A stretch of 58,129 bases of DNA, from assembly GCA_964479405.1 (NCBI GenBank), contig CAYZMA010000002.1, positions 1-58,129 on the forward strand, written 5' to 3'. Both the position numbers and the translations under genes were made by a program. The DNA comes from JAMCZU01 sp964479405. Its GTDB lineage: Bacteria; Patescibacteriota; UBA1384; UBA12157; JAENIV01. Positions 26,386 through 35,058 of the stretch are shown here, piece after piece. A model generated the notes under the pieces. The model searched no databases, had not been told where the DNA came from, and saw only the letters and a program-made list of their open reading frames with translations. Position 1 is the stretch's first letter, and each line of letters starts with the position of its first letter.

Positions 26386-27609
26386 ATGAACATATTTTTT
26401 ATTCCTTCATGGTATCCTTCGCGGGAAAATCCAACAGCTGGCAATTTTATTAGAAACCAGGCGGTTGCCCTTGGGAAGTATTATCAGAATGTCCAAGTTA
26501 TTATCAGTCTTTGGGGCAATGAAGGGACTAAATTAAATTTTGAGCATCCTTTAAAAGTATTGCCTTATTTAATAAATAATATTTTAGATAAACCATATAT
26601 TTGTGAAATCTCGTCGCGCGTTTTTGAATTCAATCAGCCGGCGCTGGAATGGTCTGCGAGATTATTTCGGGGAAATATTAATTCTATTTTAAAAGCTAAC
26701 GAAAAGAATTTCCAAAAAACCCAAAAAAAGTTTGGTCAAATCGATCTCATTCACGCCCATGTCAGTTTCCCGGCGGGCTTTGTGGCAATGAAATTAGCAA
26801 AGCAGTATAATCTGCCATATATTATTACCGAACATATGGGCCCTTTTCCGTTACTGCCTTTTTTAGGAAACTCCCGTTTAATGCCGTTGGTTTTAGAACC
26901 TCTTAAAAAAGCCAATCTTGTCATTGCTGTCAGTTCTAAATTACAAGCGGAACTATGGAAATTTAAGATCAAATCAACGGTGGTGCCAAATCTTATTAAC
27001 GAAAATTATTTTAAATATTTCCCTCAAAAAATTGGTTCAAACTTTAACTTTTTTTCTTTGGGCGAGATTTCGAAGGAAAAAGGTTTTGAGGATTTAGTTT
27101 ATGCTATTGCTATCGCCGTTAAAAAAGACAAAAATTTAATATTTCGAATCGGTGGAAATGGCAAATGCTTAAAAAAATATCAAAAACTGGCCCAAATTTT
27201 AAAAATAGACTCCGAAGGAGTCCCCTTTGGGGATCAAAATGTTAAATGGCTCGGAGCTTTAAATCATCAAGAAGTTCTTAAAGAATTTCAACATTGTAAT
27301 GCTTTTATCTTGCCCTCGCATCACGAATCATTCGGGATGGTTTATTTGGAAGCGCTGGCCTGTGGTCGCGCAGTAATTGCCACGTGCTGTGGCGGTCCAG
27401 AAGACTTTGTAAGAAAAGAAAACGGTCTTTTAGTAGAGAAGGGAGACATCCAAGCAATTGCTTCAGCTATGGTCAAAATAAAGGAAAATATCAAAGATTA
27501 TCCACCGGCAAAAATTCGCTCGAATATTCTCCAAGAATACTCTACCAAAGTAGTATCAAAAAAGATTATCGATCTCTATAAAAAGATTGCTTCGCTTCGC
27601 TCGCAATGA
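26386..27609 (+). CDS. GT4 family glycosyltransferase invaded by palindromes
   Basis: A 407-residue GT-B enzyme. It starts with FIPSWYPS and PTAGNFIRNQ, has LIHAHVSFPAG, and the donor domain has PSHHESFGMVYLEALACG near 307-322. Two short palindromes lie inside the coding sequence: a double hairpin at 27208-27232, read as DSEGVPFG, and half a REP-like element at 27584-27612 that supplies the last eight residues and the stop codon. The natural C-terminus was probably different before the second insertion. Confidence 0.82.
   Translation: MNIFFIPSWYPSRENPTAGNFIRNQAVALGKYYQNVQVIISLWGNEGTKLNFEHPLKVLPYLINNILDKPYICEISSRVFEFNQPALEWSARLFRGNINSILKANEKNFQKTQKKFGQIDLIHAHVSFPAGFVAMKLAKQYNLPYIITEHMGPFPLLPFLGNSRLMPLVLEPLKKANLVIAVSSKLQAELWKFKIKSTVVPNLINENYFKYFPQKIGSNFNFFSLGEISKEKGFEDLVYAIAIAVKKDKNLIFRIGGNGKCLKKYQKLAQILKIDSEGVPFGDQNVKWLGALNHQEVLKEFQHCNAFILPSHHESFGMVYLEALACGRAVIATCCGGPEDFVRKENGLLVEKGDIQAIASAMVKIKENIKDYPPAKIRSNILQEYSTKVVSKKIIDLYKKIASLRSQ
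27208..27232. repeat. double palindrome inside a coding region
   Basis: GACTCC-GAA-GGAGTC (27208-27222) is followed directly by CCCC-TTT-GGGG (27222-27232). Two adjacent perfect hairpins in an AT-rich gene, and GC-rich compared with its surroundings, point to an inserted small repeat element. Confidence 0.65.
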
Positions 27610-27612
27610 CAA
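27584..27612. repeat. half REP-like element containing a stop codon
   Basis: This segment equals the right half of the palindrome at 1288-1358 apart from a one-base gap (GATTGCTTCGCT, then TCGCTCGCAATGACA). The TGA stop of the upstream GT4 gene (27607-27609) lies inside it. Confidence 0.75.
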
Positions 27613-27666
27613 GGGCGTTGCTCAAGTTTAATTTTTATGGTAAAAAAGAAAACTAGAAGGTAATTT

Positions 27667-29556
27667 ATGTGCGGGATTTGCGGCACAATTAATTTAGATA
27701 AAAAACCGGTTGAAAAAAAAGTTTTACAAAAGATGGCTGATGCACTTATTCATCGCGGACCGGACGACGAGGGTTTTTTTGTGGAAAAAAACATTGGTTT
27801 GGGTCATAGGCGACTTTCCATTATTGATTTATCAAAAGCGGGTCATCAACCGATGTTTTATAATAATCAAAATTTGGTCATTGTTTTTAATGGCGAAATT
27901 TATAATTATATTGAAATCCATAAAGAACTAGTTAAAAAAGGTTATAAATTTAAATCTAAAACTGATACCGAAGTTATTTTGGCCTCATATCATGAATGGG
28001 GGGAAAGGTGTCTTCAAAAATTTAACGGAATGTGGGCCTTTGTTATCTATGATAAAAAGAAAAAATTAATTTTTGCTGCTCGCGACAGGTTAGGCGTTAA
28101 GCCATTCTATTATTATTTTGATCAAGACAAATTTCTTTTTGCTTCGGAGATTAAGGCAATTTTAGTCCATCCGGAAATTAAAGCTCAAGAGAACGAACAA
28201 ATTGTTTGGGATTATTTAATTTGTGGTCTGGTGGATCATGGCGAAGAAACTTTTTTTAAAGGAATTAAAGAGTTGAGGGCAGGACATTATTTAGTTTTAA
28301 GAAAAAAGAAAATAGAAATAAGAAAGTATTGGGATTTGGACCCAGAAGCCAAAACGACATTTAAAAAAGATTCCGAATACGCAGAGAAATTTCGCGAGCT
28401 TTTTGCTGATTCGGTAAAACTGCGGCTTCGCAGCGATGTGCCGATTGGTACTTGTTTATCTGGTGGGCTTGATTCATCGGCAATCGTTTGCGTAGTTAAT
28501 AATTTTTTAAAGAACCAAAATAAAATTGAACAAATAGGTTTATGGCAAAAAACTTTTTCTTCTGTTTATGACAAGAAAAAATATTCGGGTTGTGATGAAC
28601 GGCAATTTATCAATGAAGTCATCAGAAAAACTAAAGTTAAATCTCATCTTGTTTTTCCTGATGGTAAAAAATTAGTTAGAGAAATAGAAAAAGTGATTTA
28701 TCACCAAGATTATCCTTTTTCTTCAACTAGTATTTATGCTCAATGGAATGTTTTTCGTTTAGCTAAACAAAACAGTGTTAAGGTTATACTTGATGGTCAG
28801 GGAGCGGATGAGCAATTGGCCGGTTATCATCCATTTTTTGGAATCTATTTTTGCCAGTTATTGCGGGATTATCGCTTAGGTCGTTTGTTTTACGAAACTT
28901 ACAAATATTCCAAAAATCACAATAACTCAGTTTTTAAAGTTTTAAAAGATCTTTTTGTCAATTTGGGGCAAAAAGGCGTTTTTGGCGGATTCTTTTCCCG
29001 TTTTATTAAAAATCAATGGTCGGAATACGATCTCTTTTTGCCAGAGTGGCGAAATAAATATCAGCCACCAGCGATGATTCAGCCAACCGATAATGTATTT
29101 AAAAATGCGCTCCATAGCGGTTTCAAAATGGGTTTGGTTTCCCTCCTGCGATACGAAGATCGGGATTCAATGGCATTTTCGATCGAATCGCGCGTACCGT
29201 TTTTGGATTATCGTTTGATTGAATTTATTTATTCGCTTCCTGATAATCAAAAAATTAATCAGGGACAAACCAAATGGGTGATGCGTCAGGCTTTAAAGGG
29301 AATTTTACCAGAAAAAATCCGTAATCGCCAAGATAAAATTGGTTTTGCTACTCCGGAACAAATTTGGATGAAAAACGAATTAGGTGAAGAGATGAAAAAA
29401 GTTTTTGCTTCAAAAAGATTTAACAATCGCGGTTATTTTGAGCCAGGAAAAACTTTGGAATATTTTGAAAATTATTTAAAGGGCGACAACACGAACTATC
29501 CACTATTTTGGCGCTTGTATTGTCTGGAAATATGGTTTAGAGTGTTTATAGATTGA
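27667..29556 (+). CDS. asnB: AsnB-type glutamine amidotransferase (sugar amidation candidate)
   Basis: A 629-residue class-II glutamine amidotransferase / asparagine-synthetase fold. The nucleophile is C2 (MCGICG), with HRGPDDEG (29-36) and FNGEIYN (74-80) in the glutaminase half. The ATP-pyrophosphatase loop is SGGLDSS (265-271). Homologues in O-antigen loci, such as WbpS of Pseudomonas aeruginosa, convert uronic acid carboxyls of sugars into amides. Here that role is likelier than free asparagine synthesis because of the sugar genes all around it and the WbpA/B/E/D/I pathway that makes a uronic acid. The leader 27610-27666 has no clear promoter. Confidence 0.85.
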   Translation: MCGICGTINLDKKPVEKKVLQKMADALIHRGPDDEGFFVEKNIGLGHRRLSIIDLSKAGHQPMFYNNQNLVIVFNGEIYNYIEIHKELVKKGYKFKSKTDTEVILASYHEWGERCLQKFNGMWAFVIYDKKKKLIFAARDRLGVKPFYYYFDQDKFLFASEIKAILVHPEIKAQENEQIVWDYLICGLVDHGEETFFKGIKELRAGHYLVLRKKKIEIRKYWDLDPEAKTTFKKDSEYAEKFRELFADSVKLRLRSDVPIGTCLSGGLDSSAIVCVVNNFLKNQNKIEQIGLWQKTFSSVYDKKKYSGCDERQFINEVIRKTKVKSHLVFPDGKKLVREIEKVIYHQDYPFSSTSIYAQWNVFRLAKQNSVKVILDGQGADEQLAGYHPFFGIYFCQLLRDYRLGRLFYETYKYSKNHNNSVFKVLKDLFVNLGQKGVFGGFFSRFIKNQWSEYDLFLPEWRNKYQPPAMIQPTDNVFKNALHSGFKMGLVSLLRYEDRDSMAFSIESRVPFLDYRLIEFIYSLPDNQKINQGQTKWVMRQALKGILPEKIRNRQDKIGFATPEQIWMKNELGEEMKKVFASKRFNNRGYFEPGKTLEYFENYLKGDNTNYPLFWRLYCLEIWFRVFID

Positions 29557-29557
29557 A

Positions 29558-30259
29558 ATGAAATGTGATTTTTCCGTTAAACATTACCAGGAAATTTTAG
29601 AAAAAGCATTAAAAGATGATTTTAAAATTATTAATTTCCAAAAACTCAAAAAAGCTCAAAAAAGCTCAAAAATAATTTTATTGCGTCATGATATTGATTG
29701 CTCTCCTAGGAGAGCTTTGGAAATTGCTAAAATTGAAAATAATTTAAAAATTAAATCAACTTTCTTTGTCAGGGTTCATGGTGAATTTTATCATCCTTTT
29801 GATCGGATTACTTTTCCGGTTCTTAAGGAAATTATTAAAATGGGTCACGAGATTGGTCTGCATACTGAAGCTAGGAATCTTGCTTTGGAATTTAAGATGA
29901 ATATGATTGATCTTTTTAAAATAGAAAAGAAAATACTGGAAACAATGCTGTCTATTAAGATTGAGTCTGCTTCCGAACATGCGGATTTTGGACGAACAAA
30001 AGATTACTGGACGAATCACTTTTTTACAAAAGTAAAAAAAGAAAAAGTCGGGATTAAAAATTTTCCTCAAGAGAAAAGATTTCAAGAATTTCATTATCTT
30101 TCCGATAGTCTAGGTCATTGGCGCGAAGGTTGTTTGTGCCAAAACTTTCAAAAATACCAATATATTCAAGCATTGATTCATCCTGATCATTGGGGTAAAA
30201 ATGCTTGTTTGGAATTAAAGAAGTTAAGAGCTTGTAATAATCTTGGTAATATTTTATGA
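29558..30259 (+). CDS. polysaccharide deacetylase-like (NodB-related) protein
   Basis: A 233-residue protein. RHDIDCSP with H44, D45, D47 replaces the usual TFDDG motif, and GHEIGLHTE (96-104) carries the metal-ligand histidines. The canonical HxxxH/HTxxH end has R at the position of the second histidine, so metal binding may differ from classic NodB enzymes. It is similar in plan to the RHDVD deacetylase-like proteins of O-antigen loci. A decamer tandem repeat at 29645-29673 codes for KLKKAQKSSK near the N-terminus and could cause frameshifts. It follows AsnB by one base and may remove an N-acetyl group from a sugar. Confidence 0.7.
   Translation: MKCDFSVKHYQEILEKALKDDFKIINFQKLKKAQKSSKIILLRHDIDCSPRRALEIAKIENNLKIKSTFFVRVHGEFYHPFDRITFPVLKEIIKMGHEIGLHTEARNLALEFKMNMIDLFKIEKKILETMLSIKIESASEHADFGRTKDYWTNHFFTKVKKEKVGIKNFPQEKRFQEFHYLSDSLGHWREGCLCQNFQKYQYIQALIHPDHWGKNACLELKKLRACNNLGNIL
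29645..29673. repeat. decamer tandem repeat in coding sequence
   Basis: CTCAAAAAAG is repeated at 29645-29654 and 29655-29664, with a partial third copy to 29673. Ten is not a multiple of three and each unit contains A6, so slippage by a unit or an A would shift the reading frame of the deacetylase-like gene. Confidence 0.7.
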
Positions 30260-30281
30260 TTAAAAAACTTAGAGGAGACTA

Positions 30282-31256
30282 ATGAATATTAAAGGCAAGA
30301 AGATTTTAATTACCGGTGGCGCCGGCTTTATTGGCTCTCATATTGTTGACGAACTACTTGAGGAGAAAGTTGGGCAAGTTATTGTTTTTGATAATTTTAT
30401 TAGAGGAACTCGTAGCAATTTAAGTCAAGCTCTTAAGTCTAAAAAAGTAAAAATTATTAAGGGCGATATTACAAATTTTAGTCAAATTAACCGAGCAATG
30501 AAAGGCGTTAATTGTGTTTTTCACGAAGTTGCTTTGTGGCTATTGGATTGCGAGAAAAGACCACGGGATGCTTTTGAGATCAATGTTGATGGCACTTTCA
30601 ATGTTCTAGAAGCTTGTGTTAAAAATAGAGTGAAAAAAATTGTAGCTGCCTCTTCTGCAAGTGTTTATGGTGATGGTTTGTATTTTCCGACTGACGAAAA
30701 CCATCCTTTCAACAATTATTTATTTTATGGTGCCAGTAAAGTGGCTGATGAACAACTTTTTAAAGTTTTTTGGAAAAAACATGGTTTAGATTATGTGGCG
30801 TTACGTTACTTTAATGTCTATGGCAAGCGTCAAGAATATAGTGCTGCTTACACATCAGTAATTATGAAGTTTATTAATAAGTTGTCGGCTCGTGAGCGTC
30901 CGGAAATATTTGGTGACGGTTCGGCAACAATGGATTTAATTTATGTTGGAGATATTGCTAAGGCCAATATCTTGTCAATGAAATCAGATGTTACTAACGA
31001 AGTTTTTAATGTTGCTACTGGTGTTGAAACCTCTTTAAAACAGTTATTAGACATTTTAATGAATTTAATGAAAGCAAAGGTTGAGCCAATTTATAAACCT
31101 TATGATCAACAGTTAGTCAGTCGACGATGCGGTTCAACGAAAAAAGCAAAAAAAATGCTTGGTTTTAAGGCAGAAAAATCTGTCAAAGACGGAATTAAAC
31201 TAGTGCTTGATTGGATGATTGAGCAAAATATTGTTCCTGAATCTCCTAAAAAATAA
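30282..31256 (+). CDS. NAD-dependent sugar epimerase/dehydratase (extended SDR)
   Basis: A 324-residue extended SDR. TGGAGFIGSH is at 11-20, followed by SSASVYGD and YGASK (Y and K are the catalytic pair). The phrase LYFPTDENHPF recurs in the epimerase at 37763 (LYFPQDENH), so those two are close paralogues. GAGGAG precedes the ATG with good spacing. Its stop overlaps the start of the aminotransferase (TAATGA), which suggests that the keto sugar or C4 epimer it makes is used by that enzyme. The substrate is unknown. Confidence 0.8.
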   Translation: MNIKGKKILITGGAGFIGSHIVDELLEEKVGQVIVFDNFIRGTRSNLSQALKSKKVKIIKGDITNFSQINRAMKGVNCVFHEVALWLLDCEKRPRDAFEINVDGTFNVLEACVKNRVKKIVAASSASVYGDGLYFPTDENHPFNNYLFYGASKVADEQLFKVFWKKHGLDYVALRYFNVYGKRQEYSAAYTSVIMKFINKLSARERPEIFGDGSATMDLIYVGDIAKANILSMKSDVTNEVFNVATGVETSLKQLLDILMNLMKAKVEPIYKPYDQQLVSRRCGSTKKAKKMLGFKAEKSVKDGIKLVLDWMIEQNIVPESPKK

Positions 31257-32395
31257 TGAAAATTAATATTACCAATCCTCAATTTAGTAAAGAAGAATTG
31301 CAAGCGGTTAAAGAAGTTTTGGACTCAGGCTGGGTGGTTCAAGGTCCAAAGGTAGCGGCATTTGAACAAAAAATTTGCCAATACACAAAGGCACCTTTTG
31401 CTATTGCTACCTCTTCTTGTACAACTGGGCTTCATATAGCTTTGCGAGCTTTAGATATTAAATCGTCCGATGAAGTAATCGTACCGGCTTTCACCTTTGT
31501 GGCAAGCGCCAATGCTTGTGAGTATGTTGGTGCCAAACCAGTTTTTGTTGATATCTCGCTTAAAACTTTTAATATCGCTATTGAGCAAATTGAAAAAAAA
31601 ATTACTAAAAAAACCAAAGCCATTATGCCGGTTCATCTGTTTGGTTTGGCGGTTGAAATGACAGAAATTTGTAAAATAGCGCGGAAATATCAATTAAAAA
31701 TTATTGAAGATGGCGCTTGCGCTTTAGGCACAAATTATGAAAATAAGCATGTTGGGCTCTGGGGTGACTTTGGGGTTTTTAGTTTTCATCCACGTAAGGC
31801 TATTACCACTGGGGAAGGTGGTATGATTATTACTCAAAAAAAGAATTTGGCTGAAAAATCTTTTTCTTTAAGAAATCACGGCGCAGCTATCTCAGATTTT
31901 GCTCGTCATGAAAAAGCCGGAGCTGGTATGTCAGAGGTAAATATTCTTGGTTATAACTACCGCATGACAGATATCCAAGCGGCCATCGGCGTGGTCCAAA
32001 TGACTAAACTAAAAGAAATTTTAGGCAGGAGAGCGAATAAGGCAAATATATACAATCAAGCTTTTCAAAATCATCCGTTTTTAAGAACGCCAATTACACC
32101 GTCATATTCCAATCATGCTTATCAATCTTACGTTCTTTTGGTTAGAGAAAATTCGCCTTTAACTCGCGATGAAATTTCTCTTCATTTGGCTAAAGCTGGT
32201 ATTGCGACTCGTCAGGGGACTCAAAATGTGCCACTTTTAGGTTTTTATTGTAAGAAATATGGCTATAAAAAACAGGATTTTCCTTGCGCTACATCAGCCG
32301 AGGCCAATACTTTAACTATTCCGCTTTATGCTCAAATGACTAAAAAAGAACAAGATTATGTGATTAGTGAAATCTTGAAATTATTTAATCAATAA
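31256..32395 (+). CDS. DegT/DnrJ/EryC1/StrS sugar aminotransferase
   Basis: A 379-residue PLP enzyme. SSCTTGLHIALRA, IIEDGACALG (149-158) and the Schiff-base lysine K181 in FHPRKAITTGEGG are intact. The FSFHPRKAITTGEGG form differs from the WbpE-like paralogue (YPTKNMTTGEGG). It probably aminates a keto sugar made in this subcluster. It is coupled to the epimerase upstream by a one-base overlap and to the SDR gene downstream by a one-base gap. Confidence 0.85.
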   Translation: MKINITNPQFSKEELQAVKEVLDSGWVVQGPKVAAFEQKICQYTKAPFAIATSSCTTGLHIALRALDIKSSDEVIVPAFTFVASANACEYVGAKPVFVDISLKTFNIAIEQIEKKITKKTKAIMPVHLFGLAVEMTEICKIARKYQLKIIEDGACALGTNYENKHVGLWGDFGVFSFHPRKAITTGEGGMIITQKKNLAEKSFSLRNHGAAISDFARHEKAGAGMSEVNILGYNYRMTDIQAAIGVVQMTKLKEILGRRANKANIYNQAFQNHPFLRTPITPSYSNHAYQSYVLLVRENSPLTRDEISLHLAKAGIATRQGTQNVPLLGFYCKKYGYKKQDFPCATSAEANTLTIPLYAQMTKKEQDYVISEILKLFNQ

Positions 32396-32396
32396 A

Positions 32397-33299
32397 ATGT
32401 CCAAAATATTAATTACAGGAGCGTCTGGTTTTATTGGCCAGCACCTTTTTAGAAGATTAAAAAAAGAAGGTTTCTCTGTTTTTGGTATTTCAAGAACAGG
32501 CGGTTATATTGATGATCAAAAAATATTTTCTTTAGATCTTCAAAATAAAGAAGAAGTTAATAATTTTTTAAAAAATAAAAAGATTGATTGTATTATTCAT
32601 CTGGCGGCGCTTGTGCCCCAATCTTTTAATGATCAAACAGCTTACGAATCTTTGTACGAAAATTTTGTTAGCACTTTTAATCTTTTGGAGGTGCTAAAAC
32701 AAGATCAAATTAAAAAATTTGTTTTTGCTTCCAGTATGTCGGTTATCGGTCAACCGCCTAAAAAATCTTTAGACGAAAATATTCCAGTTGAGCCGACAAA
32801 CTTTTATTCTTTAAGCAAATATTTTGGCGAAAAAATGAGTCAATTATTTGGTTTAAAATTTAAAAAGAAAGTAATAATACTTAGAATTTCAGCGCCATAT
32901 GGACAGGGTCAAAAAGAAGGCTCGGTTATTCCTCTTTTTATTAACCAAGCCTTAAAATCGGAAAATTTAATTGTTTTAGGTCAAGGTAAAAGACTGCAGG
33001 ATTTTATTTATATTAGTGATATTGTTGAAGCTTTTGTATGTGCAATTAAATATCCGGCTTGTGGTATCTATAATCTTGCTAGTGGTCAGTCTACAAACAC
33101 TTATAAATTAGCAAAAATAATTTTAAAATTAATTCCGGAAAGTCATTCAAAAATTATTTTAAAAGGCATTGATACTCAGGAAAAATATCAACTTCGGGTT
33201 AATATCTCTAAAGCAAAAAAAGATTTAAAATATATTCCTAAAGTCTTAATTAAAGATGGTATTGGAAATTATATTAATTATTTAAAAAGGCAAAAATGA
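32397..33299 (+). CDS. NAD-dependent epimerase/dehydratase (extended SDR)
   Basis: A 300-residue SDR with GASGFIG at 8-14, FASSMSVIG and the YSLSK catalytic pair. It is more divergent than the other three epimerases of the window and lacks the WbpP-type SVPRS segment. It could be a 4-reductase or epimerase acting after the aminotransferase. Its stop overlaps the phosphoesterase start by four bases. Confidence 0.75.
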   Translation: MSKILITGASGFIGQHLFRRLKKEGFSVFGISRTGGYIDDQKIFSLDLQNKEEVNNFLKNKKIDCIIHLAALVPQSFNDQTAYESLYENFVSTFNLLEVLKQDQIKKFVFASSMSVIGQPPKKSLDENIPVEPTNFYSLSKYFGEKMSQLFGLKFKKKVIILRISAPYGQGQKEGSVIPLFINQALKSENLIVLGQGKRLQDFIYISDIVEAFVCAIKYPACGIYNLASGQSTNTYKLAKIILKLIPESHSKIILKGIDTQEKYQLRVNISKAKKDLKYIPKVLIKDGIGNYINYLKRQK

Positions 33300-33964
33300 A
33301 AATTGCACTTATTTCCGATATTCATGGTAATTATTCTGCTTTTAGAGCAGTTTGGGCTGAAATTAAAGATTATTCCTTAATTATGAATGTTGGTGATATT
33401 ACTGGTTATTATCCGGACATTAACGAATCTTTAAAATTACTTAAAAATAAAAAAGTAATTAATATTTTTGGGAATCATGATCATTATTTGCTTGATGGTA
33501 AGTTGCCATTTGGTAAAGCGGAGTTTTTGAAAAAACCTTTTCTGAACAATTTATCAACCATCACGCAAGATAATTTAGCTTTTTTACAGTTGTTGGAAAG
33601 TTCTCTAATTTTAAGTATTAACAATTTAACAATTGGTCTTTTTCATGGCAGTTTAGATAATTTTGAAGAATATACTTATGCCGATAACAATTTTGAGGCA
33701 TTTAAAAATTCCGGTTTAGATGTGGTTGTTTTAGGACACACTCACCAACCAATGCTGAAAAAAATCAATCAAACTTTAGTCGTAAATCCTGGTTCTGTTG
33801 GTCAACCAAGAGGTCTTGAAAAAAAATCCTGCTATGCTATCTTTGATACTCAGGCTAAAAAAGTGGAATTTAAAAAAGTTTATTATAATCAAACTGAAAT
33901 TTGCCAAAAAATTGAGTTGCTAGGTTATGATCGTCAGGTAATTGATATTTTAAAGGAAAAATAA
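33296..33964 (+). CDS. calcineurin-like metallophosphoesterase
   Basis: A 222-residue phosphoesterase of the YfcE/MJ0936 type. Metal ligands are visible in SDIHGN (D8, H10), GDI (D34), GNHDH (N60, H61) and GHTHQ near 150, followed by NPGSVGQPR. Such enzymes split phosphodiesters or phosphomonoesters. Inside an ATGA-coupled glycan operon it may act on a sugar phosphate or lipid-linked intermediate, but that is inference from position only. Confidence 0.82.
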   Translation: MKIALISDIHGNYSAFRAVWAEIKDYSLIMNVGDITGYYPDINESLKLLKNKKVINIFGNHDHYLLDGKLPFGKAEFLKKPFLNNLSTITQDNLAFLQLLESSLILSINNLTIGLFHGSLDNFEEYTYADNNFEAFKNSGLDVVVLGHTHQPMLKKINQTLVVNPGSVGQPRGLEKKSCYAIFDTQAKKVEFKKVYYNQTEICQKIELLGYDRQVIDILKEK

Positions 33965-33968
33965 AATA

Positions 33969-35054
33969 ATGAGTAAAAAAATAAGAGTTTTAATTACTGG
34001 TGCCGGGGGTGGAAATGTTGGTATTCAGGTAATGGATGCTTTAAAATTGGCGAAAAATTCTTATTACATAGTTACTACCAATGTTGAGGCTCAAAAAACT
34101 GGTTTGTACGAAGGAGATATTGGTTATCTTGTGCCCCCGGCCAGTCATATAGACTATATTCCAAAATTATTAAAGATTGCCAAGAAAGAGGGAATTCAAG
34201 TTATTATTTCTGGATCCGAACCGGAAATGATGGTTATGTCAAAAAATAGAACCGCTTTTGAAAAAAAAGATATACTAGTTTTAATTAACTCAGAAATAGT
34301 TATTGATACTTGTCAAGATAAATACCAAACAATGCAGTTTCTTGAAGAAAATAAATTTTTATATCCTAAATTCACAGTTTTGAAAAAAAATACTTTACCT
34401 TTGGGATTTTCTTTTCCGGTTGTAGTTAAGCCTTCAAAAGGTGGTGGTGGTTCTAAAAATGTTTTCATTGCTAGAAATACCAAAGAACTGATTTTTTATC
34501 GTCAATTATTTGCCCAACAAAATTTAATTATGCTAATTCAAGAATATATTGGGACAGCTGATGAGGAATATACAGTTGGTGTTTTGACTGATTTTAAAGG
34601 AAATTTAATTGAATCAATTGCTTTAAAAAGAATTGTTTCAGGCACTCTTTCAAAATTAATTGAACTTAAAGATTTACCTCCTCGTCAAAATCAATCACTG
34701 GTTTTGTCATCAGGGATTTCACAAGGTTTTGTTGACGACTACTACGATGTTAGAAAATATTGTGAAAAAATTGCTCAACAACTCCATTCAACTGGTCCAC
34801 TTAATATTCAGTGCCGGAAGACTAAACAGGGAATTTATACAATGGAAATAAATCCTCGGTTTTCCGGGACTACCTCTATTCGGGCTTTACTCGGTTTCAA
34901 TGAGCCAGATATTTTAATTAGAAAAAATTTATTGGGCGAAAAAATAAATCAAGTTAAATATAAAAAGGGATTGGTTTTAAGAGAATTTCGTATGAAATAT
35001 ATTGATTTTAATCAACTGAAAAAGATAAATAAACAAAAGTATTTAATTAACTAA
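33969..35054 (+). CDS. ATP-grasp family ligase (carbamoyl-phosphate-synthase-like)
   Basis: A 361-residue ATP-grasp protein. It begins with a Rossmann-like GAGGGNVGIQ (11-20), has the ATP-binding lysine in VVKPSKGGGGS (K154), and the Mg-binding EINPRF near 295-300. ATP-grasp enzymes join a carboxylate to an amine or other nucleophile through an acyl phosphate. Together with AsnB and an aminotransferase it could build an amide, for example an amino acid on an amino sugar. No substrate can be assigned. It closes the subcluster that starts at 27667. Confidence 0.8.
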   Translation: MSKKIRVLITGAGGGNVGIQVMDALKLAKNSYYIVTTNVEAQKTGLYEGDIGYLVPPASHIDYIPKLLKIAKKEGIQVIISGSEPEMMVMSKNRTAFEKKDILVLINSEIVIDTCQDKYQTMQFLEENKFLYPKFTVLKKNTLPLGFSFPVVVKPSKGGGGSKNVFIARNTKELIFYRQLFAQQNLIMLIQEYIGTADEEYTVGVLTDFKGNLIESIALKRIVSGTLSKLIELKDLPPRQNQSLVLSSGISQGFVDDYYDVRKYCEKIAQQLHSTGPLNIQCRKTKQGIYTMEINPRFSGTTSIRALLGFNEPDILIRKNLLGEKINQVKYKKGLVLREFRMKYIDFNQLKKINKQKYLIN

Positions 35055-35058
35055 ATTT

